NCBI GenBank assembly: GCA_000333235.1
Contig: CAPN01000051.1
Span: 682,001 to 746,000 of the forward strand
Length of the DNA: 64,000 nucleotides
Direction of reading: 5' to 3'
Source of the DNA: Pseudoalteromonas luteoviolacea B = ATCC 29581
GTDB lineage: Bacteria; Pseudomonadota; Gammaproteobacteria; Enterobacterales; Alteromonadaceae
Part shown: positions 9,382-18,216 of the stretch, in pieces
How the letters are laid out: every line of letters starts with the position of its first letter
Position numbering within the stretch: position 1 is the first letter of the stretch
Position numbers and translations under genes: made by a program
The notes under the pieces: generated by a model
Database searches by the model: none
The model's input: the letters and a program-made list of their open reading frames with translations, nothing else
Told to the model about the DNA's origin: nothing

Positions 9382-9765
9382 ATGGCGAAACAGACATTGC
9401 AGTTATTACCAATGAATTTCACTATTCATAGTTTAGATGAGTCGGTAGGAATACCTGCAAAGGTGTTAGAAAGTGACGTTTTTTTTATTGCTAAAACATC
9501 TGACGAACTATCAATTGTCTGCACTGAAGACATTCACGTTGATAGCTTTGCCGCGGAGACTAACTGGCGTGCATTAGAAGTCATAGGGCCACTTGGCTTT
9601 TCGCTAACAGGCATAATGGCTGACATTTCAGGGGTGCTAGCGAAAGCGCATATTTCAATTTTCGCCATATCAACCTACGATACAGATTACATTCTAGTAA
9701 AACAACAACAAGTCGATGTGGCGATCCAATCTTTAAAAAAAGATGGATATTTATTCTTAAACTAA
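9382..9765 (+). CDS. ACT-domain protein (COG3603 type)
   Basis: A 127-residue protein with two ACT-like halves. The second has the clearest signature: ALEVIGPLGFSLTGIMADI, then LAKAHISIFAISTYDTDYILV. ACT domains bind amino acids and act as allosteric sensors. The CASTOR/COG3603 family has no assigned bacterial role that I know of. There is no catalytic domain, so a regulatory role is inferred. It heads an operon: the next gene begins six bases after its stop, and the run continues through dapE, which hints at a link to amino-acid supply. Confidence 0.8.
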   Translation: MAKQTLQLLPMNFTIHSLDESVGIPAKVLESDVFFIAKTSDELSIVCTEDIHVDSFAAETNWRALEVIGPLGFSLTGIMADISGVLAKAHISIFAISTYDTDYILVKQQQVDVAIQSLKKDGYLFLN

Positions 9766-9771
9766 AGCTTC

Positions 9772-10269
9772 ATGTCAAAAATAATCGAATATAGTCCAAT
9801 CACAGCGATTGCAAATCCTCTGTACCATATAGCTAGCCCATTCAGTGGTAAAGTTACTTCTTTGACTGCACACAGCGATGCCATTTTTGCGTTGGGCGTG
9901 TTGGGGCCTGGCGTTTTGGTAGAATTAACAGGTGAATTAATGGTGTCACCGTTCGATGGAAAAATAGAAGCAATTAAACAAGGGGGTGTCGAATGGGTCC
10001 TAGTCTCGAATTTAGGACAGAAACTGCTTTTACATCTCTCCATTCCATGGCAATTTCAAACACCAGAATATTTAAAATTACTTAAAGCACACACAAATTC
10101 TATTTTATTGGGAGAACCTTTATTACGATTCGCTCTGCCACCAAGCATTGAGGTCAGTGCAAGTATGGTTTTGTTATCGGATGAAACTTCTCTGACCTAT
10201 TATTATGTATTAAAACAAGTGAGAGCGGGGTTAGACCCATTAATTACCGCAGCTGAGGAAGTAAAATGA
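9772..10269 (+). CDS. Glucose-type PTS EIIA-like protein lacking one active-site His
   Basis: A 165-residue protein of the PTS EIIA-Glc (Crr) fold. SPFSGKV, FALGVLGPGVLVEL, MVSPFDGKI and LLLHLSIP line up with Crr. His88 matches the phosphorylated His90 of E. coli Crr. The position matching Crr His75, 15 residues earlier, is Val73. From studies of Crr, His75 matters for passing phosphate on to the sugar permease, so this protein may accept phosphate without donating it efficiently. No ptsH, ptsI or sugar permease is nearby. It sits in an operon with an ACT protein and lysine-pathway gene dapE, so a regulatory role is more likely than sugar uptake. The stop overlaps yffB by four bases. Confidence 0.8.
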   Translation: MSKIIEYSPITAIANPLYHIASPFSGKVTSLTAHSDAIFALGVLGPGVLVELTGELMVSPFDGKIEAIKQGGVEWVLVSNLGQKLLLHLSIPWQFQTPEYLKLLKAHTNSILLGEPLLRFALPPSIEVSASMVLLSDETSLTYYYVLKQVRAGLDPLITAAEEVK

Positions 10270-10610
10270 ACACGATTATGTATGGCATATCTAACTGTGA
10301 CACGATTAAAAAAGCCAAAAAGCAGTTAGAAACACAAGGTATTTCATACACATTTCATGACTATCGCAAAGATGGTATTACTAAAGACTTAGTCGATTCA
10401 TTCTTGAATACGTTGTCTTGGGAATCACTGTTAAATAAGCGCGGTACTACCTATCGACAACTCAATGACGAGCAAAAAGCCAATTTAAATCCAGAGAAAG
10501 CAATAGCGCTCATGCTAGAATTCCCAGCCTTAATCAAGCGCCCTGTATTACATCACCGCGATACCTACATTTTGGGTTTTAATAAAGCGGTCTATGAAGG
10601 TTTGAAATAA
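10266..10610 (+). CDS. yffB: ArsC/Spx-family thioredoxin-fold protein YffB
   Basis: A 114-residue member of the arsenate-reductase-like family. The N-terminus [17 protein letters not shown] holds the single redox cysteine Cys11, and LIKRPVL is the family's C-terminal signature. The CXXC pair of Spx regulators is absent (only Cys11), which fits YffB, a glutathione-dependent thiol reductase candidate in E. coli. yffB directly precedes dapE in E. coli as well. It overlaps the EIIA-like gene by four bases and ends one base before dapE. Confidence 0.88.
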   Translation: MNTIMYGISNCDTIKKAKKQLETQGISYTFHDYRKDGITKDLVDSFLNTLSWESLLNKRGTTYRQLNDEQKANLNPEKAIALMLEFPALIKRPVLHHRDTYILGFNKAVYEGLK

Positions 10611-10611
10611 G

Positions 10612-11742
10612 ATGACGAGTGAAACGCTAAACTTAGCCCGAGCACTCATTCAACGTCCCTCAGTTACACCTGAAGACGCAGGCTGCCAATCTCTAATGAA
10701 TGAACGTCTCTCCAAATTAGGGTTCAATGTCGAAGAGCTATTTTATACCGATACGTTAAACACGTGGGCACGTAAAGGCTCTCAATCACCTCATTTTTGT
10801 TTTGCTGGCCACACTGACGTCGTCCCGACAGGTAGGCTTGAAGATTGGACCTTCCCCCCTTTCGCTGCTGAAATTTCAGATGGCATGCTTCACGGTCGTG
10901 GCGCAGCAGACATGAAAGGATCATTAGCTGCAATGATCGTAGCAACAGAACGCTTTATCAAAAACAACCCTAACCACAAAGGTTCTATCTCCTTCTTAAT
11001 TACTTCAGATGAAGAAGGACCATTTATCAATGGCACAACGAAAGTCGTCGATCTATTAGAAAGTCGTAATGAAAAAATAGACATGTGTCTGGTAGGAGAG
11101 CCGTCTAGTCGAGATATTTTAGGCGATGTAGTTAAAAATGGCCGAAGAGGATCATTAACCGGGCATCTCACCTTGATTGGCAAACAGGGTCATGTCGCCT
11201 ACCCTCATTTGGCTAAAAACCCAATTCATTTAGCGGGAAAGTTAATTGATGAATTGAGTAATACTGTTTGGGATAATGGAAACGCATTTTTCCCTGCAAC
11301 TAGCTTTCAGATCTCAAACATTCATGGCGGAACTGGGGCTGGGAATGTGATCCCCGGAACCATAGACATTCAATTTAATTTCCGTTTTTCCACTGAAGTC
11401 ACTGCTGATGAACTCAAAACAAGAGTGATTAAGGTATTAACTACTCATAACTTACAATATAAATTGGATTGGACACTAAACGGTCTACCTTTTTTAACTG
11501 AACCTGGTTTATTACTCGACGCAACCTTAAAGGCGATTAAGGACGTAACAGGAATAGACGCCAATCCTGAGACCACTGGAGGTACTTCTGACGGTCGATT
11601 TATCGCTCAAACTGGATGTAAAGTAATCGAACTAGGTCCGATAAATAAAACAATTCATCAAATTGATGAATGTGTTTCAATCCATGATCTCGAACAACTC
11701 ACCGACATTTATGAAGCCATTTTAGTGGAATTGCTTACATGA
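10612..11742 (+). CDS. dapE: Succinyl-diaminopimelate desuccinylase
   Basis: A 376-residue M20-family zinc enzyme that releases succinate from N-succinyl-LL-diaminopimelate, the step that yields LL-DAP for lysine and peptidoglycan. Metal ligands and catalytic residues are visible: His in [11 protein letters not shown], Asp in [10 protein letters not shown], Glu-Glu in TSDEEGP, Glu in LVGEPSS, and the late His in [20 protein letters not shown] is the family's substrate-site loop. Length matches E. coli DapE (375). The stop overlaps the next gene by four bases (ATGA at 11739). Confidence 0.97.
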   Translation: MTSETLNLARALIQRPSVTPEDAGCQSLMNERLSKLGFNVEELFYTDTLNTWARKGSQSPHFCFAGHTDVVPTGRLEDWTFPPFAAEISDGMLHGRGAADMKGSLAAMIVATERFIKNNPNHKGSISFLITSDEEGPFINGTTKVVDLLESRNEKIDMCLVGEPSSRDILGDVVKNGRRGSLTGHLTLIGKQGHVAYPHLAKNPIHLAGKLIDELSNTVWDNGNAFFPATSFQISNIHGGTGAGNVIPGTIDIQFNFRFSTEVTADELKTRVIKVLTTHNLQYKLDWTLNGLPFLTEPGLLLDATLKAIKDVTGIDANPETTGGTSDGRFIAQTGCKVIELGPINKTIHQIDECVSIHDLEQLTDIYEAILVELLT

Positions 11743-12410
11743 CATGGATTAAAACGAGTATGCTTGTTGGACGTGATGAAAGTGCTTTAGTCCACTTTGA
11801 CAATACGCTAATTCATCATGATTGCTTGAATATGATAACAACACTCAAGCAAAAGGCCGATGCTGCTGGTTTTGACCTTGGTGTTGCTTCTGGCTACAGG
11901 AGCTTTGATAGACAACTCCTCATATGGAATAGCAAATTTAAAGGCGAACGACCTGTTTTTGAACGAGACGGCAGTCTTGTGGACATGAATCGATTAGATG
12001 AATTAGAAAAGATAACCCACATTATGCTGTTCTCAGCTTTGCCTGGTGCGAGTCGCCATCATTGGGGTTGTGATTTTGATCTTTATGCAAAAAATTTAAC
12101 CTCTTTGAATATACCTTTACAATTAAGCCCCGAAGAATACTTAAATGGACCACAATCACCCTTTAATCTATGGTTAAACGAGTGCCTTAACGACTTTGAT
12201 TTGTTTCGACCCTATGAGATATATCGTGGAGGTGTAGCTGAAGAACCTTGGCATATCAGCCATCGCCCCGTAGCTAAACAATTTGAAGCTGCAATGTCAC
12301 TCAAGGCCATCAAAGAGGCGTTATTCGAATCGGACATTCAAGGTAAGGGTACGATTATCGAGAACCTAAGCGATCTGTATGCGCGTTTTGTGATAAACAT
12401 AGGTAAGTAA
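11739..12410 (+). CDS. M15-family D-Ala-D-Ala carboxypeptidase-like protein
   Basis: A 223-residue protein with VanY/LdcB-type motifs: GYRSFDRQ near residue 52, [10 protein letters not shown] at 105-114 (zinc ligands His107 and Asp114) and EEPWHISH near 195 (catalytic Glu and third ligand His). Such enzymes trim D-amino-acid ends of muropeptides. No signal peptide or membrane segment is visible, so it may act on recycled muropeptides in the cytoplasm or be exported by another route. Coupling to dapE by a four-base overlap ties it to the DAP/cell-wall supply theme of this operon. Confidence 0.85.
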   Translation: MTWIKTSMLVGRDESALVHFDNTLIHHDCLNMITTLKQKADAAGFDLGVASGYRSFDRQLLIWNSKFKGERPVFERDGSLVDMNRLDELEKITHIMLFSALPGASRHHWGCDFDLYAKNLTSLNIPLQLSPEEYLNGPQSPFNLWLNECLNDFDLFRPYEIYRGGVAEEPWHISHRPVAKQFEAAMSLKAIKEALFESDIQGKGTIIENLSDLYARFVINIGK

Positions 12411-12427
12411 TTGTTGTTGGCTTGGAA

Positions 12428-12450
12428 GCGTTGATAATGATTATCAACGC
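12428..12450. promoter_or_regulatory. Perfect palindrome matching the Fur-box core
   Basis: A 23-base perfect palindrome (11-bp arms, one central base) lies between the convergent M15 peptidase and alaA genes. Its core TGATAAT-G-ATTATCA at 12432-12446 is the textbook 7-1-7 Fur recognition unit. As RNA it also forms a hairpin, so it may simply be a weak terminator. Its position between two 3' ends is unusual for an operator. Confidence 0.45.
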
Positions 12451-12508
12451 ATTATTTCAGCCGTATACGACACAGTTGTAAAATCTAGAACATTTGCCAG
12501 TTCGATAG

Positions 12509-13726
12509 CTAAACTTGTTTATAGTGATTAAAAAATCGCTCTAATCGTTTCATTGCAGGCTCAAGTTCATCTTTATGAGGTAAAAACACTACCCTAAAAT
12601 GATCAGGCTTTGGCCAATTGAATGCTCTACCATGAACCAACAGAATTCTTTCTTCTCGAAGTAAATCGAGCATTAACTTTTCATCGTCTTTAATACCAAA
12701 CTTTTCCACATCAATTTTTGGAAAAGCGTACAATGCGCCTTTGGGCTTTACACAACTTATCCCGTCAATCTGATTAAGGGCTGTTGAAACGATATTTCTT
12801 TGTTCATACAATCTACCGCCAGGCTCAATGAGCTGATCGATAGATTGAACACCACCGAGCGCTTGTTGAATGGCAAATTGTGCAGGAACATTTGCACATA
12901 ATCTCATGGACGCTAACATGTCTAGACCCGCTGTAAGATCATTCATCATGCTAATTCGACCACTCAGTACCATCCAACCCATTCGCAAACCTGCTGCTCG
13001 GTAAGTCTTGGCCAAGCCGTTAAAGGTGATAACTGGAAGGTCCTCACACATAGAAGCAATTGAAATATGTTCAGCCCCATCGTATAAAATCTTTTCATAG
13101 ATTTCATCACTTAAAACAAGCAGCTGATTCTCTCTGGCAACGTGTAATAACTCTTCCAACAACGCTTTGCTGTATACCGCTCCTGTTGGATTGTTGGGGT
13201 TTATTAGTACAATAGCTTTCGTTTTATTCGTGACTTTTTTACGAATATCAGCAATGTTAGGAAACCAATCTTGCTCTTCGTCACATAAATAATGAACCGG
13301 TGTGCCTCCTGCTAATTTTACGGATGCGGTCCATAATGGATAATCGGGTGCGGGGATCAACACTTCATCACCATCATTGAGCAATGCCTGTGTCACCATT
13401 TGGATTAACTCGCTCACACCATTGCCAATGTAAATATTATCGACACTAATATTAGGTAATTTTTTTTGCTGATAATGTTGATATACCGCGACTCGAGCAG
13501 AATACAACCCTTTAGAATCGCAATAGCCTTGTGCTGCATATAAGTTACGAATAATATCGCGGTGCATGTCTTCTGGCATATCAAACCCAAAAGCGGCGGG
13601 GTTTCCGATATTGAGTTTTAATACTTTAAGGCCATCTTCTTCCATTTTTTTTGCTTGTGCTAGAACTGGGCCTCGAATGTCATAGCACACCCCATGTAAC
13701 TTATTACTTTTTGAAATTTTAGACAT
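12509..13726 (-). CDS. alaA: Alanine transaminase AlaA (PLP-dependent aminotransferase)
   Basis: A 405-residue class I aminotransferase, matching E. coli AlaA/YfbQ in length (405). The family start ISKSNKLHGVCYDIRGPV is present, with NPNNPTGAVY, SDEIYEKILYDG and the PLP-lysine motif TFNGLAKTYRAAGLRMGW. It makes alanine from pyruvate using glutamate. A strong Shine-Dalgarno (AGGGGG) precedes the ATG. The gene stands alone, convergent with the M15 peptidase gene. Confidence 0.93.
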   Translation of the reverse strand: MSKISKSNKLHGVCYDIRGPVLAQAKKMEEDGLKVLKLNIGNPAAFGFDMPEDMHRDIIRNLYAAQGYCDSKGLYSARVAVYQHYQQKKLPNISVDNIYIGNGVSELIQMVTQALLNDGDEVLIPAPDYPLWTASVKLAGGTPVHYLCDEEQDWFPNIADIRKKVTNKTKAIVLINPNNPTGAVYSKALLEELLHVARENQLLVLSDEIYEKILYDGAEHISIASMCEDLPVITFNGLAKTYRAAGLRMGWMVLSGRISMMNDLTAGLDMLASMRLCANVPAQFAIQQALGGVQSIDQLIEPGGRLYEQRNIVSTALNQIDGISCVKPKGALYAFPKIDVEKFGIKDDEKLMLDLLREERILLVHGRAFNWPKPDHFRVVFLPHKDELEPAMKRLERFFNHYKQV

Positions 13727-13900
13727 GTTTCCCCCTAAGTGAAGAACTAGAATAGCCTAGACCAAGAGGGAAAAATAGTAGGTTTTGTAAAAGGATATTA
13801 TGAATTAAATTCAATCAAAACAAGGTTTGCCAATGATCGTCGATACAGTTTTTAGCGTTCTTTTTATAATCCTGCATCAGCTACTTAAACATCTAGTTGT

Positions 13901-14245
13901 CTAACTATTTGCGTCTAACCAAGCTTGAAGCTTAGCTTTTGAACCTGCAACCTGCTCTGCCAACGTTTCTGATACTTCCTTAGCATGTTCAAAGTCGTCT
14001 TGGATCAATGACTGTTCAATAGCTCGAGCTGTATTACTTAAACTTGTCGCACCAAATTGCGCGGCGTTTGATTTCAAACTATGTGCATTGCGAATCGCAC
14101 TTTGTATATCATCATGAATAGTCAGCATCACTTCCGATTCAAGACGTTCGAATTCACTACAACAAAATAGGAGTGTATCACTAAATTGCTCACCTAACAG
14201 AGACTGCATGCTTTCTAACGCATTTTCATCGATGGTGATATTCAT
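13901..14245 (-). CDS. Stand-alone histidine phosphotransfer (Hpt) protein
   Basis: A 114-residue all-helical protein with the Hpt motif AHSLKSNAAQFGA; His55 is the phosphorylation site. It would relay phosphate between the receiver domain of a hybrid kinase and a response regulator. No kinase or regulator is adjacent. The hybrid kinase at 22.6-25.3 kb has its own Hpt, so the partner is probably elsewhere. AAGGA precedes the ATG at a good distance. Confidence 0.9.
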   Translation of the reverse strand: MNITIDENALESMQSLLGEQFSDTLLFCCSEFERLESEVMLTIHDDIQSAIRNAHSLKSNAAQFGATSLSNTARAIEQSLIQDDFEHAKEVSETLAEQVAGSKAKLQAWLDANS

Positions 14246-14393
14246 ACTTTTTCCTTATAAGATCATGACTAGCATAGAGAACTCTGGTTTCCTTAATGCT
14301 AGCTAAATCTTAGCATTAAGCAAAGAATTTTAAACCCCAAAAAATGAGTTGATGATAGAATATCCTCATTTATAACTTAAATTGGAAACCCTA

Positions 14394-14981
14394 GTGTCTA
14401 GGTCAACTTGTGCGAGATGCTCATTTATCACTCAGCGTTGTATATGCGATATTCTAATTTCACCTATAGCCCATCGGATAAAAGTGTACGTGCTACGAGA
14501 CCCATCGGAAACTAAACATGCAAAAAACACCGCTATATTACTGCCACTTGTTTTTAAAAATACAACAATAATTGACGGCTCAATAGACGCCATCATCGAG
14601 CAAGTCAATGCAATCTCTATCACAAATGCAGCAATCTTATACCCAAGTGAAACTGCTCAATCGTTAGACAATACGAATTTAACGATTGATACACTGATTG
14701 TGTTAGATGGTTCATGGAAAAAAGCATATAAACTTTTTATGAGCATTCCTGTTTTACAATCGCTCCCTTGTGTTTCTTTTGCCAATCCACCAGCCACTCG
14801 GTATACCATTAGAAAATCTAAATTGAATTACAGTCTATCGAGTTTTGAAGCAACAGCACACGCACTAAAGGCGATTGAATTGATAGACGTGTCACCCGCG
14901 TTAACTTTTTTTGATCGCTTTATCACAATGCAGATCTCGTCTATGCCCAAACACGTACAATCCAGGTATTTCCAAAAGTAG
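14394..14981 (+). CDS. DTW-domain tRNA-uridine aminocarboxypropyltransferase
   Basis: A 195-residue DTW-domain protein, the family that makes acp3U in tRNA (TapT in E. coli) using SAM. The N-terminal zinc-binding cysteines CxxC-x6-CxC are present at residues 6-18 (CARCSFITQRCIC). The namesake motif appears as DGSW (VLDGSWKKAYKL), followed by RYTIRKS. The frame is open from a TTG at 14382, but GTG 14394 has GGAAA (14384-14388) upstream at a suitable distance, so I prefer GTG. The next gene begins six bases after the stop. Confidence 0.88.
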   Translation: MSRSTCARCSFITQRCICDILISPIAHRIKVYVLRDPSETKHAKNTAILLPLVFKNTTIIDGSIDAIIEQVNAISITNAAILYPSETAQSLDNTNLTIDTLIVLDGSWKKAYKLFMSIPVLQSLPCVSFANPPATRYTIRKSKLNYSLSSFEATAHALKAIELIDVSPALTFFDRFITMQISSMPKHVQSRYFQK

Positions 14982-14987
14982 TTTTAT

Positions 14988-15752
14988 ATGATGCGGATCG
15001 GTCCTGATTATCGACATGGCGATCAAGTAGACTTTGATGATATTAGAAAAACATTTGGCTTTAACACCATCAAAATTGGCTCGTGGGTGACGAAACAAGA
15101 GCGACTAGAGGCTGCAAATCAGATCTACGATGCACTCGCTGATCTCACGCTTATTTTAAATATTCAACCCACCATTATAGGGTTAAGAGAATCGCTTAAC
15201 TTCGCCTATGGAACTGGTGGTCAACTTGGAGTGCAAGCACACTATGATGCTCAGTCTCGTACTATCGCACTCGCTAAGCATGCAGGACGTGGTGCCCTCG
15301 CACATGAATGGTGGCACGCATTTGATCACTATATATCGAAATTTCTTTTTTCAAACACAACAGCGCATGATTTTGCCTCTAGATTATGGTTAGAAAGAAA
15401 AATAGACAATCTTCATACGTTAAACAAACTGCTTAATGCGCTGTTTAGCGCTCTTTTTCTTGATGAAACGGGCCAACATTGCAGCAATTATTTCAATAGA
15501 GCAAAAGACATCGACTCTAGAATTGGTGCATTCTATTACGCAAAGCCAGAAGAACTGACGGCGAGAGCTTTTGAATTGTTTATTGCTAAACATCGCGATA
15601 TAAAAAACGCTTATCTCGTTGACTCGATCGAAGAAAGTGACATTACCAAGCGTGGCGCTTTTCCAAATGACGACTTGTTCCGAACAATACAACCGATATA
15701 TTTGACTTATTTTAAACACCTTGCTGCATTATATCGGCACCACCTTGACTAG
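14988..15752 (+). CDS. CLCA_X-family protein with HEWWH metallopeptidase motif
   Basis: A 254-residue protein I recognise as the CLCA_X family of Vibrio and Alteromonadales, function unknown. HEWWH at residues 106-110, within GALAHEWWHAFDHY, is a zinc-metallopeptidase HEXXH motif. A later EELTARAFELF helix could supply the third ligand (Glu), as in many gluzincin-like peptidases. No signal peptide is visible. The same HEWWHA arrangement occurs in LPD1-type 'large polyvalent' domains. Six bases separate it from the DTW gene, so they are likely cotranscribed. Its last 41 bases overlap the 3' end of the EAL gene on the other strand. Confidence 0.75.
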   Translation: MMRIGPDYRHGDQVDFDDIRKTFGFNTIKIGSWVTKQERLEAANQIYDALADLTLILNIQPTIIGLRESLNFAYGTGGQLGVQAHYDAQSRTIALAKHAGRGALAHEWWHAFDHYISKFLFSNTTAHDFASRLWLERKIDNLHTLNKLLNALFSALFLDETGQHCSNYFNRAKDIDSRIGAFYYAKPEELTARAFELFIAKHRDIKNAYLVDSIEESDITKRGAFPNDDLFRTIQPIYLTYFKHLAALYRHHLD

Positions 15753-18216
15753 ATTCTTTGAGCCATTGCAAGTAGTCTTTAAAGGGCATTGGTCTAGCAA
15801 TATAATATCCCTGTCCAAAGTTGCATCCATATAATTTCAATTTATTGTACGCGGCTTGACTCTCTACCCCTTCAGCAATAACGAAAGCGCCTAAACTGTG
15901 AGCCATATCACACGTCGCAGAACAAATTGTTTGATTAGTAGGAATATTTTCAATATTCATGACAAATTGTTTGTCTATTTTCAATTCATCAAATCCGAGC
16001 TGAGTTAAATACGCCAAAGAAGAGTATCCAGTCCCAAAGTCATCAATTGCTAACATAACGCCTATTTGTCGGTAATCATGAAACACGCCTCGCACCGCAT
16101 TGATGTTTCCAATCGTGGCTGATTCTGTTACTTCGAGCGTGATCTGCTGGGCCGATAAGCCTAGTTGTGTTATCAGCGTCATTAGGTGTACTGGCAATTC
16201 TTTGTGAGCCAAATCTCGTCCGGATATATTGAGCGAAATAACATGCTTAGGCATAAGCTGAGTCAATTGCTGCTGATAATTAAGGCCCTTTTCTATTACC
16301 CACTCAGTAATGTCATGAATTAATCCCGACGATTCGGCGATTGGAATAAACTGGTCCGGAGCAAGTTGCCCAAGCGAGGGATGATGCCACCGGATTAATG
16401 CTTCCGCTCCGTACACTTGCCCTGTTTTTAAACAAACTTGAGGCTGAAAATACAATTCAAACGATTCAGAGTCAATTGCTTCTCGGATTGCAGATGCTAT
16501 CTTTAGCTTTCGTTCTGACAACACTGTGCTCGCCACATCGAAAATATGCCATTTCGCTGTACTTAGTGATTTATTAGACATTGCTTGTAATGCCCGTTGG
16601 ACGGTTTTGTCTGCTTTATCAGAATGAACTGGGTAGTTTGCCACGCCAATCTCAAGTGCATCAACTAGCTGGATCCCTTGATATTTTACACCTTCCTCAA
16701 AAAGAGCAGTGATCACGCAAACGTATTGTTCAATAAGCGAGAGCTCAAGCTTCCCATCAAGTAACAAAGCAAACAAGTTATCTTCTAAACGAAAAATATA
16801 TTTATTTTGATTCGATTGTATCTCAATAGCTTTTCCATTTAGTGCAGAAACTTGTTCATTAAGTTTAGACAGCAGCTTTTTTAAATGCTTTTTGGAAAAT
16901 TCGATCCCAAAGTTTATCTTCGTCTGATCGACCACCTTGGCTTTAAACAGAATCAAAGTATGGGGGCGATTATGATCGCTGCGTTTTTTCAATTCGTGCA
17001 ATAGATACGCTTTATTTGGGTAACCCGTGTCTTGGTCATGCAAGGTATAAAACAAAAACGACTTTTGTCGTTCCGACTCTCTGACGATCATGGCACTTGT
17101 TAATAAAAACACATGCAACACAATCGTGTTCTCTACTAACTCAATAAAATTTAACATTGGGATATTGGTTACCTGACTTAATAACCAAACCGTAGTAATC
17201 ACTATAAAAAGGAAACAGCCTGCAAAAGTTAGTTTAGTCGAAAAGGTCCATCTCCCATCGTGCTTCCGTCCATAATAAAACACGACTGTACAATTAAACA
17301 AAATACCAATGAATGAAAGCGTCACGAGCACAAATGATGGCACTACAGTCAACAGTGAAACAACACCTAAACCGACCGAGCAAACTAAAATTAGGACTCC
17401 GACGACATAATTGCGGGAATGGAATTCTTTTAATTTAAAATTAAATAAGAAATAAAACACACCCAAACCACTGGCAAAAACTAACCAGCTGTCTCTACTC
17501 AAAATAATAAAGTCAGCAACGGAATTAGCTAAGGAAAACGAATTTTGTCCAGTCAGAGAAACTAATAGCAATTGAAGTAATAGTAAATAAATCGCCCCTA
17601 CTGTAACCTTCCAACTTTGCCGTACTAGAGCAAGTGAAAACACCACCAACATGATCATGCCAACAAGTCCTAGCTTTATACCGGAGTAGATCCAAGACGT
17701 GGTAATACGTTGTTGAAGAACAGATTGACTCAATAATTCTATCCTCACTTCATTCTTATATTGGTTATTAATCCTTATCAGTAATTTTCGATGTTGAATT
17801 GGTTGTGTATTATCCAGTTTTTGATATGGAATTTTACTCAAATCGATAACGTAAAAGTCATTATGAAGCTCAACGGTTACAGGGTTTAATAAACCCGAAT
17901 TTTGGTTTACCCAAAATGCATCAAGTTGAGACCTTAGTTTCAATTCTAAAACGATATAAGTAGACTCATCTAAAGCATTAAGTTCTGCCTTAAACCAGTA
18001 TTCAGCACCGCGAGAAGATAGCGGGATAGAGTTTGAATCAACCGCTTTATAATCTTTGCGATTTAAGGCGGATTGCGCGTCAATCCCAATTTGGTTTGAT
18101 TGTAATACTGACAGCGTTATCTTTTTGTCATCTTGGGCATAAACCGACGTATTAAACGCATTTATTAGCCAAATAAAAACAACTAAACATACCCGGGTCA
18201 AACTACCAACATGCAT
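15712..18216 (-). CDS. 7TMR-DISM membrane protein with degenerate GGDEF and intact EAL domain
   Basis: An 834-residue protein. It has a signal peptide (cleaved near AQ at 27-28), a periplasmic 7TMR-DISMED2-like sensor domain (about 35-175), seven membrane helices (about 180-385), a GGDEF-like region (about 395-575) and a C-terminal EAL domain (about 580-820). The GGDEF region keeps the entry motif HDQDTGYPNKAYL but has no GGDEF/GGEEF signature, so diguanylate cyclase activity is unlikely. The EAL catalytic residues look complete: EALIRW, NISG, EVTES, DDFGTGYSS, KIDKQF and EGVES. The likely role is c-di-GMP hydrolysis in response to a periplasmic signal. AAGGAG lies ten bases before the ATG. 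Confidence 0.92.
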   Translation of the reverse strand: MHVGSLTRVCLVVFIWLINAFNTSVYAQDDKKITLSVLQSNQIGIDAQSALNRKDYKAVDSNSIPLSSRGAEYWFKAELNALDESTYIVLELKLRSQLDAFWVNQNSGLLNPVTVELHNDFYVIDLSKIPYQKLDNTQPIQHRKLLIRINNQYKNEVRIELLSQSVLQQRITTSWIYSGIKLGLVGMIMLVVFSLALVRQSWKVTVGAIYLLLLQLLLVSLTGQNSFSLANSVADFIILSRDSWLVFASGLGVFYFLFNFKLKEFHSRNYVVGVLILVCSVGLGVVSLLTVVPSFVLVTLSFIGILFNCTVVFYYGRKHDGRWTFSTKLTFAGCFLFIVITTVWLLSQVTNIPMLNFIELVENTIVLHVFLLTSAMIVRESERQKSFLFYTLHDQDTGYPNKAYLLHELKKRSDHNRPHTLILFKAKVVDQTKINFGIEFSKKHLKKLLSKLNEQVSALNGKAIEIQSNQNKYIFRLEDNLFALLLDGKLELSLIEQYVCVITALFEEGVKYQGIQLVDALEIGVANYPVHSDKADKTVQRALQAMSNKSLSTAKWHIFDVASTVLSERKLKIASAIREAIDSESFELYFQPQVCLKTGQVYGAEALIRWHHPSLGQLAPDQFIPIAESSGLIHDITEWVIEKGLNYQQQLTQLMPKHVISLNISGRDLAHKELPVHLMTLITQLGLSAQQITLEVTESATIGNINAVRGVFHDYRQIGVMLAIDDFGTGYSSLAYLTQLGFDELKIDKQFVMNIENIPTNQTICSATCDMAHSLGAFVIAEGVESQAAYNKLKLYGCNFGQGYYIARPMPFKDYLQWLKESSQGGADIMQQGV

